Shown: piece after piece, positions 1-9,144 of the stretch
Layout of the letters: each line of letters begins with the position of its first letter
Numbering within the stretch: the first letter of the stretch is position 1
Origin: Melanopsichium pennsylvanicum
Taxonomy: Eukaryota; Basidiomycota; Ustilaginomycetes; Ustilaginales
Assembly (NCBI GenBank): GCA_900208305.1
Contig: OAPG01000014.1
Location: forward strand, 62,001-126,000
Direction of reading: 5' to 3'
DNA: 64,000 nt
Position numbers and translations under genes: made by a program
The notes under the pieces: generated by a model
Told to the model about the DNA's origin: nothing
Seen by the model: only the letters and a program-made list of their open reading frames with translations
Database searches by the model: none

Positions 1-720
1 CTTCGCTTGATCTAACTACTAAGCTAGCCGGGAGTTCTGAGCTGGCCGGAAATTGCCGGAAGCTTCAGCTCCGAGCTATTGGATCTGATTGGTCGGTCTA
101 AGGACTATGTGTCAGTCGGGCTGATGGTGGTTGGTTTGTTAGGTCTTTATTGTGTAACGTCGGATCTTCATCGCGTCGCTTCAACTGAATCCCCACACAA
201 ATTAGTCGAGCAAAAAAAAAAACGCCTTGGCACGCAATTCGAAATCTTACCACTTCTCCAACCCCCAAAAGCGTCCAAATCTGACTGTGAGGTTATGGTC
301 ATTTCAAGGAGCTCATCCTTTCCAAACACACACAAGCACACCTCTTCCTCTCTCCCTCTCTTCCTCTCTCCCTCTCTTCCTCTCTCCCTCTCTTCCTCTC
401 TCCCTCTCTTCCTCTCTTCCTCGATTTGCTGAAATATTCGAGACAAATTGGGATTGAAAATTGGAAAAAAAAAAAAGAAAAAGAAAAGAAACAGACAAGA
501 TCAGAAACCAAAAACAAAAAAAAAAACAAAAAAAAAGTCGTGACAAATTGCTGAACACCAGCAGCAAGTAGAATGAAAAAAAAAGACACTGGAAGAGTGA
601 GGTCTATTTAAGAGTGAAACGGCGAAGAATGAGTGACGAATGGTTTTGTCATCTATTGGTTATATAGCTGATTGGGGGGGGAATAAAGGTGTAAAACAAT
701 GAGGAATATGAGTATGATGC
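1..720. other. Intergenic, 3' side of the DPBB gene
   Basis: No supportable gene. The stretch holds a pyrimidine microsatellite (listed separately) and, from about 460 to 585, A-rich tracts on the + strand. Open frames here exist only because the microsatellite lacks stop codons. Confidence 0.6.
341..422. repeat. CT-rich microsatellite, 16-bp period
   Basis: A pure C/T stretch built from a unit of about 16 bp (TCTCTCCCTCTCTTCC) repeated roughly four and a half times. On the opposite strand it reads as Glu/Arg/Gly-rich peptide in several frames, which explains the spurious open frames here. It is probably a length-variable locus. Confidence 0.9.
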
Positions 721-1317
721 TTAGATTTTACTAAAGCTCATATCATACAAAACGCCCATTTCCAACGATGAAAACTTTTCAAAAACAGCTTTGGTGACAT
801 CCAAATGATCACTCGAACAACCCTCACATCGATCCACCACCGTCACGGTAACTTGTTTACCATTTTTGTTAGCAATTTTGATCTGATCCCCACATTGAAA
901 AGGTGAATCGTTCGAAATTGCAGCAGTCATACTTGCATCACTAGGTGTAGAAGCATTAGGACATGCTGGATTGAGCAATTGAGTTCCATAATAATACGTC
1001 ATTTGTCCATTACCAATGTATCCACCTGAAGATCCAGAAGATTTCACCTTGTTTTGCTTGGACTCATGTCGTCGTTTGAAAAATTTAGACCGCGCAGAGT
1101 GAGGTCTATCAACAAGTTGTCCTTTCGAGGTTGGAATTCGGGGATGAGCAAGATGCGAAAGTGTATCAGATGATAATTGAACAGGTTCAGGCTTAAACGA
1201 CGAAGAAGCAGTTCCAATTTCTTCACCTGCAGGAAGCACCTCTCCCTGAATTGCGCTGACGAGCGACAAGAGTATGGCAAATGTAACCACAAGGTATGAT
1301 GTACTGAGACGAGCCAT
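721..1317 (-). CDS. Secreted RlpA/barwin-like double-psi beta-barrel protein
   Basis: A 198-residue protein predicted to be exported. Residues 1 to about 25 form a classical signal peptide (MARLSTSYLVVTFAILLSLV...). A Ser/Pro-rich propeptide-like segment follows, with a dibasic cluster (FKRRHE, near residue 80) that resembles a Kex2 site. The C-terminal 100 residues carry a double-psi beta-barrel pattern: GQMTYYYGT near its start, then CGDQIKI, VTVTVVDRCEGC and HLDVTKAVFEKF. These match the RlpA/barwin/expansin-like fold of small fungal secreted proteins. Such proteins bind or loosen wall polysaccharide or act at the host interface; which applies here cannot be read from the sequence. Cysteines lie in ACPN, QCGD and RCEGC, enough for two disulphides. 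ATG and stop are clear and there is no intron. Confidence 0.85.
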   Translation of the reverse strand: MARLSTSYLVVTFAILLSLVSAIQGEVLPAGEEIGTASSSFKPEPVQLSSDTLSHLAHPRIPTSKGQLVDRPHSARSKFFKRRHESKQNKVKSSGSSGGYIGNGQMTYYYGTQLLNPACPNASTPSDASMTAAISNDSPFQCGDQIKIANKNGKQVTVTVVDRCEGCSSDHLDVTKAVFEKFSSLEMGVLYDMSFSKI

Positions 1318-2977
1318 CTTGATGCGATTTTTTATGACTACTAATATGTCTTGTTTTGTCTCTGATACTGTGGTTGATGTCTATCTTGAGGTCAAGTTTT
1401 GGAAATGAGTCTTGACGAATGCGTTAGTGCTGTGTGGTGGTGGTAGTCTTGGATAAGAAAAACGAGATCTCAACGGTGGTGGCGGTGGTAAGGGTGGTTG
1501 ATGGTTTTTGAGAAAGACGTTGATCAAATAAGTCAGTTTCGTGAGGTGTGGGCATAGGTCAGGGGCTATATGTGCATAGAACCCACCCGAACATCATAGC
1601 ATCCCTTTCGACAAATACAGCACACTGAGACATGTCAGTCAAAACATGGTACGGGCCCTCTCATTAGCCACAACTTATTCTTGATGTTGTGTCACACACA
1701 TCGAGAGTTGCTCTGTCTCTAGGGGAGCAAACACATATGAAAGGACCAAAAAAAACGCTTTTGTTGTCTCTCACAGACGTCACAGCCTGCTTAAAATGGT
1801 GCTAGTAATTGGACCATATCCCTCCAACCTCTTCTTTTGCACGCATACCTGCATGGATGATTATGAAGTAACAGCCGCACGCCGCAGGTTCCTCTCCTTT
1901 CTTTTTTTCTGTTTTTTTTTTAAAAAAAAAACAAAATTGGGTTTTTTTTTTCGCAAATCTGTCGTTCTCGTCAATTACAATACACAAAATCTGCCCTAAC
2001 TCCCTACTACTGAGGCTCCATTTCAAGCTGAGAAAAACGGTCCTACATCATAACAAGAAATCAAGGTCCAGTAAAGTGTCAAGAAAGACACAGTATAATC
2101 ACAATACTGTAAAGGCGAATTGAACGCATACAGTGAAAAAAAAAAAAGTTAGTGTGAGAGTTAACAAATGCAAGGAGGTCCACGCGTTGTTTCGATTTTT
2201 TTTTCTTTTCTTATCTTTGACAAATTTTCCCACACTTTCATCTAACTTTTGCCTCCCTTACCACAAATACAGTATAGTTTATGGTTGAGAAAACGGTATA
2301 CTATTGTGGAAATGTCTTCTCAAACAGCCATTTTGTTTGTTTGGTCGACATTGCATAGCCAGGATGCATAAAACGAGGACCAAGCAGGCAGAGGGTTGGG
2401 CATATATTAAAAAAAAAAAAAAACTACAGTAAATATCGTTTTTGACATGACCTGTCAGTTGTGGATTCCGTAGGTTGTCGCGCTGTATGAGACGTGTCAA
2501 CCGAGCATATTTTTTATTTTTCTTTTTCTTTTCTTTCCGCCGGTAACTTACAGTAAATTACAACATCTCATTGCCAGCAACAAGAGCTCTCTCTCAGCAA
2601 CTACACCATTCAATAAAGCGGTTTTGACACCACTCCCTCTTACCCCACTCGTCCTCGGCAAAACCCCCATCTTACCCGTATCGCATCCAACATCATTTAA
2701 ACCCAACCGCATCAGACGCTGCTCAAACTGTCTTACAACAACATACTATTAGACGAGACGCGTCAGTAAGATAGATCCCTTTTAGTCTTACGCAGCTTGT
2801 CATTATTCTCTATAAGCGCTTCACTTAGCCACCCAGTCTGGCTAGTCCGATCATACTCTTCTTTCAAACAATAATGCATGTCTTTCTGTCTTGATCCATG
2901 TAAACTGTTGATGGAAATTGTTTAATTGGATATGTACATTACTAACTCGTAAATTACCCTGGGTGCAAGTCCCTTGA
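1318..2977. other. Intergenic: promoter of the DPBB gene and 3' side of GCN2
   Basis: About 1.66 kb without a supportable gene. It holds several A/T homopolymer runs (around 1905-1930, 1945-1955, 2138-2148 and 2408-2423) and four copies of TACTGTA/TACAGTA (2105, 2268, 2425, 2549). The part next to 1317 should contain the promoter of the minus-strand secreted-protein gene, but I recognise no specific element. Confidence 0.6.
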
Positions 2978-5900
2978 TCACCTACCACACCCGATCAGTG
3001 CAGTTCGATCCTCCCTCAAACTGTAAAGAAATACCCTTCCACACCCCATCACATTGCCCGCTGAATTGCTCGCATCCGGAAACGCGAAAGCGATCGCCCT
3101 ACTCTTGATCAATTTCGCATACTCCCTCTCATCCGCTGACAACGTCTCCAAAAAAGCCCGAAACATGTACGCCCCTTCATCCTCATCCACCACATATTCA
3201 GCACCAAAACAACTACCCTCACCATGACTTCCCAGACACGCAGTGAGACCAGCTGCGAGTCGGTCAAAGTTGGCGCCCGTGAAATCCACCGCCAAGATGG
3301 GAACATGGCCGGACTGCAATTGATCCGCGAATTTTGAGACTTGGCGCGATGCTTTGTCAAGCACAAGTTGGCGCGACGACGGTTTAGGGCGGTTTTGCTG
3401 GCTCTTATCGCCCTTCTTGGAACGTTCGATGGGACGTTCGGGAAGAAGCATTTCTCGTTCGCGTACAGCGATGGTGGCTGATGGCATGACTTCATTTCCA
3501 ATGTACGTTCGAGAAATCCCGCCGTGGTGATACGGAAGATGGTGATGATGATGATGATGATGATGCATTCCACCAAGAGAGCCGGGTGCACCAGACATTG
3601 CGGTGGCTGCTCGCATCGAAGCTGCTTCAATGCCTGCTGGTCCGAAGCGTCCAGCAACGGTAGAGCTACCGGTAGAACCTGCAACTTGCATGTCGATACT
3701 CCTCTGCTTGGCAATTCGGTCCTGTACGAATCCGACCAGTTCGTGCCGCGCCACTTCGTACTCTGCGCGTTGCAGGACGACCTTGACTTTGAGCACGGGC
3801 GATCGTGCTTTGGCAAATACCAACAGCAAGATGCCTTCAGCGCGACAGGTGGCAGCCGCAGACTCGGGCGTGTCGTACGTCGCATGCTCGTATTGCAGGT
3901 CGGCAGCAATGTTGTGCGCCCACAGCTCGCGGCAGATCTCCATCCTCGTCTCGAGCAATCCTGGCGTGGACGCGACGTAAACATCGCATCGCCTCGGTGT
4001 GTAGAGACCAAAACTGCGTTCCTCTTCCGTCCTCGAGAGCAATTTCGGCACTTGCACCTCTTGATACTTGGACAAGCCCAACGTGAGCTTCCCGACGGCC
4101 ATCTGGACACCCACACCATGAAGAGGTGCAGACGAGGCTGTCGAGGGGTTGGCAAAGTGTTTCAGCAGCGAATCGTAGCGACCACCTGCAGCAACTACAT
4201 CACGTCTCTTTCCTGCTCGCACCACAGTAAATAGCACGCCTCCTTTGTATAGCGTGTTGGACTGCGCCAACAGCGGCGAAAAGAGGAACTTGCGTTGCAC
4301 ACCAAAGAATCTTGCTGTAGCCACGACATCCGAGATCTGCGAGACCGCTTTCGCCAGCCTCGTTCTTTGCTCGAGCGGGAATAGTCTCTCCAATCGACGG
4401 TGCACTGCTCCCACCTCGTCGTTGAGATTGAATGCTTCTAGCTCCTCAATGGTGGATCGTGGCAGACCAAGCTGCAGCAGCTGAGTACGTGCGCTCTGGA
4501 TCGTCTTTGACCCGGCCAATAGCGCAACCACGCCAAGCACAGCGGTATGATGCTTGGCAGGAATGCGTTCTAAGATCATGGACAGCACCGCTTCGTGATT
4601 GATGTGGACCACCCAGTTCTCGCTGGCTACTCCGGGGATCTCGTCTAGCACTTCTTCCACCAATGCTAGAGCCTCCGCTTCGGCAGCCGCCGATTTTTCG
4701 GGGGAGACGATATCAAAGGAGGCGGCTAGCACCGCTCGAGGTTGACCTCCGGCGACCACGTTCTCGCGGTAGACGTTGCTGATCTCATACCTCTTGAAAC
4801 GTTGATTGCTGCTCCGGGCAAACACGCGCGCAAAGGGCACTGTGAGGTCGTAGGGTAGATGAACCACCCTGCCCGTGCGATCCAGCATCTGTACAATCTT
4901 CTCGTTGGCAGTGTAGAGCCCATTGGGAGGGACGATGAGTGGCGCGGTGAACTCAACTGCCCCATGCCTGCGAGCTGCGTTGCGGATCAGGTCGCATACC
5001 ACGGTCGTGAGAGACGTATCTCGATCCGTCTCTGCCCCCGTGTCAAAGGTGAAGTCGCGGACGAGATCAGCGCCAGTTCGGCTGAACAGAGCATCCATGA
5101 GCTGATGGTTGTAAGCACTGGTGGGATTCGCCATGAGTCGCAAACATTCTTCGATGTATTCGTCTTCCATCTTTGGCGGGAGCAGATCGCTCTTGAGAAT
5201 CTCGAGCGGCGAAGGTCGTCGATCTGGGTCATGGTCGAGCATCTGCCGAATGAGAGTTGTCTGCTTTTCGAGCTTGTTGTGCGGCCACACTGCCGGCAGG
5301 CCTATGCTTCGGTCACGCAGCTCGCGTATCAGCAAGATACGCTCCATGCCTGTTCGATAGACGCGCTGACTTGCTAGCATCTCAAAGAAGATGATGCCAA
5401 GCGAGTAGATGTCCACCTTGAAGTTGTACTTGGTGCCGCCTTTGGCTCGCAGTTCTGGTGCGGTGTAGAGGAAGGTGCCCAGATCACCGGTGAGATCCGT
5501 GCTCTCCGCCAATTCTGCGGTTCCTGCAACGTTACCGGCATTTCCATCCGCAATCTGAAGTGCGTTGGTCGCGAGGCCGAAGTCGCCGATCTTGACATCG
5601 CCGTTGGCATACATGAGCACATTCGAGGGTTTGAGATCACGATGGATGATACCGAGACTGCTAATGTGTGCCAGTGCCTCGACCATTTGCCTCAGGATGC
5701 GCCACGCTTCGTCTTCCGTCAAGCCCTTCTCGATCGCTTCGCGAAGTGTTCGGTTCTCGACAAATTCCATCTGGATGTAGAGCACGCGCTGAACAGGCAC
5801 AGTTCCTGCAGGTGGTGCTACGCTGACGCTTCTCGACACGGATCGACCCGCACGAGAGGCTCTTCGGGAGGACAGGCGGATGCGACTGAAGTCGTCGTCA

Positions 5901-8536
5901 TCGCCTCCAAATCCGTCGTCCGAACTCGACTCGTCCGATTCCTCGCCATCGCCGTCGGAGTCGGAGTCGTCGTCACTGCTGCCATCGGAAGGCGTGCGCA
6001 GTGCCAGCAACCCACCCTTGAACGACGAGTCCGCTTTTGCACGAGAGAAGGAGGCATTGTTGTGCTGGTCGTTACTGTCTTCGTCATCTTCCGCGAACCG
6101 GATATCGGCCAAGCTACCGGTCAGATGCGACGAGCTTGCACCAGAGGCGAACACTTCGTCATCATCGTCAAAGTCAGGAACAGCGCGGAACGACTCGTCT
6201 CGGTTGAGTTTGGGCTCGTTTGGCTTGCTCGGTCGTTTAAAGCCACTGCCGAACGCTGACATGCTAAGATTCGGTCCAGATGCGTGTGTCTTGCTGGTCG
6301 TTGTATTGGTCTCGAGGGTTTGACCTGAGGTGAAGCCGTCGGTGTCGCTACCAGCCAATCCTGCAACGGGCATATGCGTCTCCTCGATCCAACACGTGGA
6401 GTAACGCACGATGTGGGGATGGTCGAGACGACTCAGCGCACTAATCTCGCGCAACGTCCTTTCATCTTCGTCGGGCGAGCTTGACAGCTTGATCTTTTTG
6501 ACCGCGTAGAAACGACCATCGAGACGATTTCGAGCCTTGACGACACTGCCGAATGCACCTTTGCCGAGGAATTCGACCTCCTCGAAATCGGAAAGGTAGC
6601 GAGAAGAAGTAGCAGCGTGTGTTGCGCCTGGACCCGATGGCGCCCGGAAAGGCCACAGTGACTCAAACGGTTGGAAGCCGTCTGCATCAAGCGGCGTGCC
6701 GATCTTTGCACTCGGCGAGACGAGACTCATCTTGGCCGGGTCGCTCTGCTGACGAGCTGTGCCCGGTCGAGGAGTGCCTTTGATTGCCATCGCGGCCGCA
6801 CTGACAGCGGCATTGGCTGGCTGTTTGGGCATCTTGGTGCTCGAGCTTTCCGAGAGCTCGGTATCTTCGTACAAGATGAGCTCCTCGAGACGAGAGACGA
6901 GAGCAGCGGCTGTAGGTCGCTTCTTGGACGATCGATCGAGCATGAGCAGCAAGAAGGCCTGCGCATGCGGAGCAAGCAGTTTGCTGCTGCGAACGAGGTG
7001 CTCTGGTACGTCGTATTCGATAGCACAGTCCAGGCCAAAAAGCATCTGGCATGCACAAACGCCAAGATCCCAGATATCACGTTTGCGACTGTAATACAGG
7101 GGCCGATCGATCGATTCGGGCGACTTCCACGCATCAGGGAGACTTTCACCTTCGATGGGACCGACAAGGTCGTTGAGTGGGTTCGATTTGTGCATGTCCT
7201 TCAAGCGACGAGCATAGCATGCACCAGCCAGACGGGCGATGGGTGCGATCCCTGCTGATGCCTTTGCTTCCACAAAGATCGAGTCAGGATCGATGCTGCG
7301 ATGGACGAGGTTGCGCGTGTGGAGCGAATCGAGCGTCTTGAGCAAAGCCAAGAGGTAATGACGAACCCGTTTCCATGAGAGCGATTCGCACTGTTCCAGC
7401 AGATCGCGGAGTCGCAGACCGTCAGTACGTTCAATAACGACACTGAGCTTCCAACCCTGAGGATCGAGGATGCGCGTGACGGCACTAGCGAGGATATTGA
7501 CCAACCCTGGCTCGCGCACTTTGACGAGCTTGTCAAACTCGAATTCGACTTCTTCGACCTTGCGTTTGCCCGCCGAGTAAGCGTAGTGCGGCGACGTGAT
7601 GAGGTAGTGTTCGATGACCCATGAATGCGAAGGAGCGCGGGAGTCGGTGGGAGCCTCGTGAGCAGACTCGGCGAGGTGGCGCGTCGCGAGTCCGTCATTG
7701 CTGAGGACAGGGCCAACTCGGAGGACTGAAGTGAGTCTGCCACTGTGCTCGATGGGTTCGAGGAAGGTCTCGATGCGTGAAGCGTCCGAGCCAGATGCTA
7801 GAGCGGCAGCGGCGACTGAATCGGCTGCATCAGCAGAGTCAGCAGGGCCACCACCTTTGGAGGGACTTAGAGGTGCATGTTGCCAAAAGTAGCTGTTTTC
7901 GCGTTTTCGTTCCTTCTCTTGTCTGAGGAGCGCTGCTTTCTTGTTGGCTTCCTCTTGAATGAGCTGAGCCAGCTGCTGTGAGCGGACGGTCTCTGCTTGC
8001 TGCTTTCGGAGAAGCTCCTCTCGCTGCTGTTCCATCTGTCGCTGCTGTTGTTCCTTCGAGCGCTTCTGCATCTCTTGTTCCAAGCTGAGAGATGGTGCGC
8101 CATCTTTGACTTGTTCGGGGACCGTGTTGTTCAGGCTTATAAAGTCTTGACCGGCAGTGATGAGCTCCCAAATCATTTCTGCTCCGAGCAGCGACTTTGC
8201 TTTGCAGTTGAGCTCGCTGACAAGCTTGCTTATATGAACTGAGGAAAGACCTTTGTGTCGGCCATCGTTGTGCTTGATGATGATGGTCGGAGTCACCAGC
8301 GGGTAGTTCTTGGGCAAGCGAAACAGGACATAGGCGCATACGAGTGATTTGAGGCGCTCCTGATCTGGACGGATCACCACTTGGAACTCGTGAAGATGGG
8401 TTGTGGCGGCCCCCTTCCATGCCTTTTGTTCGATTCGCGTGAAATCATGGTCGAGAATGGATTCGATTGCGTCTATCTCTGTCTGTTGGAGTTCTGCCAT
8501 CTCCTGTGGAGTAAGCGACGGAGTCACACTAGTCAT
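2978..8536 (-). CDS. GCN2: eIF2alpha kinase GCN2
   Basis: An 1852-residue protein with the complete Gcn2 architecture; it phosphorylates eIF2alpha when uncharged tRNA accumulates. Residues about 10-140 are the RWD domain that binds Gcn1, followed by a Gln/Glu/Lys-rich charged helix (155-215). About 250-560 is the degenerate pseudokinase. The active kinase spans about 650-1117: FLGKGAFGSVVKA glycine loop, AVKKIKL lysine, HRDLKPSNVLM catalytic loop (about 964) and DFGLA (about 984). A long acidic insert lies between kinase beta strands, as is typical of this family. The HisRS-like domain follows (about 1140-1580), with YDLTVPFARVFAR and AAGGRYDSLLKHFA. The C-terminal dimer/ribosome-binding region ends the protein. 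A run of nine His sits at about 1655. The ATG at 8536 is clear and there is no intron. The promoter is shared with the divergent Lin1 gene. Confidence 0.97.
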   Translation of the reverse strand: MTSVTPSLTPQEMAELQQTEIDAIESILDHDFTRIEQKAWKGAATTHLHEFQVVIRPDQERLKSLVCAYVLFRLPKNYPLVTPTIIIKHNDGRHKGLSSVHISKLVSELNCKAKSLLGAEMIWELITAGQDFISLNNTVPEQVKDGAPSLSLEQEMQKRSKEQQQRQMEQQREELLRKQQAETVRSQQLAQLIQEEANKKAALLRQEKERKRENSYFWQHAPLSPSKGGGPADSADAADSVAAAALASGSDASRIETFLEPIEHSGRLTSVLRVGPVLSNDGLATRHLAESAHEAPTDSRAPSHSWVIEHYLITSPHYAYSAGKRKVEEVEFEFDKLVKVREPGLVNILASAVTRILDPQGWKLSVVIERTDGLRLRDLLEQCESLSWKRVRHYLLALLKTLDSLHTRNLVHRSIDPDSIFVEAKASAGIAPIARLAGACYARRLKDMHKSNPLNDLVGPIEGESLPDAWKSPESIDRPLYYSRKRDIWDLGVCACQMLFGLDCAIEYDVPEHLVRSSKLLAPHAQAFLLLMLDRSSKKRPTAAALVSRLEELILYEDTELSESSSTKMPKQPANAAVSAAAMAIKGTPRPGTARQQSDPAKMSLVSPSAKIGTPLDADGFQPFESLWPFRAPSGPGATHAATSSRYLSDFEEVEFLGKGAFGSVVKARNRLDGRFYAVKKIKLSSSPDEDERTLREISALSRLDHPHIVRYSTCWIEETHMPVAGLAGSDTDGFTSGQTLETNTTTSKTHASGPNLSMSAFGSGFKRPSKPNEPKLNRDESFRAVPDFDDDDEVFASGASSSHLTGSLADIRFAEDDEDSNDQHNNASFSRAKADSSFKGGLLALRTPSDGSSDDDSDSDGDGEESDESSSDDGFGGDDDDFSRIRLSSRRASRAGRSVSRSVSVAPPAGTVPVQRVLYIQMEFVENRTLREAIEKGLTEDEAWRILRQMVEALAHISSLGIIHRDLKPSNVLMYANGDVKIGDFGLATNALQIADGNAGNVAGTAELAESTDLTGDLGTFLYTAPELRAKGGTKYNFKVDIYSLGIIFFEMLASQRVYRTGMERILLIRELRDRSIGLPAVWPHNKLEKQTTLIRQMLDHDPDRRPSPLEILKSDLLPPKMEDEYIEECLRLMANPTSAYNHQLMDALFSRTGADLVRDFTFDTGAETDRDTSLTTVVCDLIRNAARRHGAVEFTAPLIVPPNGLYTANEKIVQMLDRTGRVVHLPYDLTVPFARVFARSSNQRFKRYEISNVYRENVVAGGQPRAVLAASFDIVSPEKSAAAEAEALALVEEVLDEIPGVASENWVVHINHEAVLSMILERIPAKHHTAVLGVVALLAGSKTIQSARTQLLQLGLPRSTIEELEAFNLNDEVGAVHRRLERLFPLEQRTRLAKAVSQISDVVATARFFGVQRKFLFSPLLAQSNTLYKGGVLFTVVRAGKRRDVVAAGGRYDSLLKHFANPSTASSAPLHGVGVQMAVGKLTLGLSKYQEVQVPKLLSRTEEERSFGLYTPRRCDVYVASTPGLLETRMEICRELWAHNIAADLQYEHATYDTPESAAATCRAEGILLLVFAKARSPVLKVKVVLQRAEYEVARHELVGFVQDRIAKQRSIDMQVAGSTGSSTVAGRFGPAGIEAASMRAATAMSGAPGSLGGMHHHHHHHHHLPYHHGGISRTYIGNEVMPSATIAVREREMLLPERPIERSKKGDKSQQNRPKPSSRQLVLDKASRQVSKFADQLQSGHVPILAVDFTGANFDRLAAGLTACLGSHGEGSCFGAEYVVDEDEGAYMFRAFLETLSADEREYAKLIKSRAIAFAFPDASNSAGNVMGCGRVFLYSLREDRTALIGCGR

Positions 8537-9144
8537 CGTGACTCGAATGCGATGATATCATTTGGAACGGGAAGGATTGAGATGCGATTTTGCTTGCAGA
8601 TTGTGCGATGTGAGGGCGTTTTGAGAGGTGTGTCTCTCCTCAACGTGTTTGATAGCCTTTGTCAACTCCACTTGCGTGGAGCTGTTTAACGGCTTGTCTG
8701 AACGTGCATCTCGATGATTTGAGGTGATGTGGTGTGATTGAATGATGGTGGCAGTGAGCCAAGGAACGAATTGAGTACGGCTGAGTTGAATGCCAACGTG
8801 ACCAATGTGATAACAACAGTAATGAGGAAAGAAACCATCTTGATAGTAGTCTTGGACCCTTCTAAGATCACGCAGTACCGCATCGGATGTCGCCGTCTTG
8901 TTTAATTTGAGTTTCGGCGATTCTCCGGCTCACCAGCGCACGGACGCACAGAGCGATTCCATTTATCAATACGAGCATTTTTGTTTTTTCTTTAATTATT
9001 TTAGTAAAAACTCCACACCAAAACCGAGATCCGAGCTTTGACTATGCATGTAACAAATGCACTCACCGCCATACTGTACAGTAAAATTTACAGTACTCTC
9101 TACGCTTCCGAGCATCAATCATCATCGCTACTGGCAGAGGCGTA
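8537..9144. promoter_or_regulatory. Divergent GCN2/Lin1 intergenic region
   Basis: The 608 bp between the two start codons must hold both promoters. Close to the Lin1 ATG (9072-9095) lies a symmetric A/T element, TACTGTA followed by ACAGTAAAATTTAC and CAGTA. On the minus strand a 65-codon ATG-started frame (8686-8883) lies 150 bp upstream of the GCN2 ATG and could be a leader ORF or chance; see findings. Confidence 0.5.

Noticed and set aside
5642..6259. Long frames antisense to GCN2
   Set aside because: No recognisable features; the GCN2 kinase reading on the other strand is certain.
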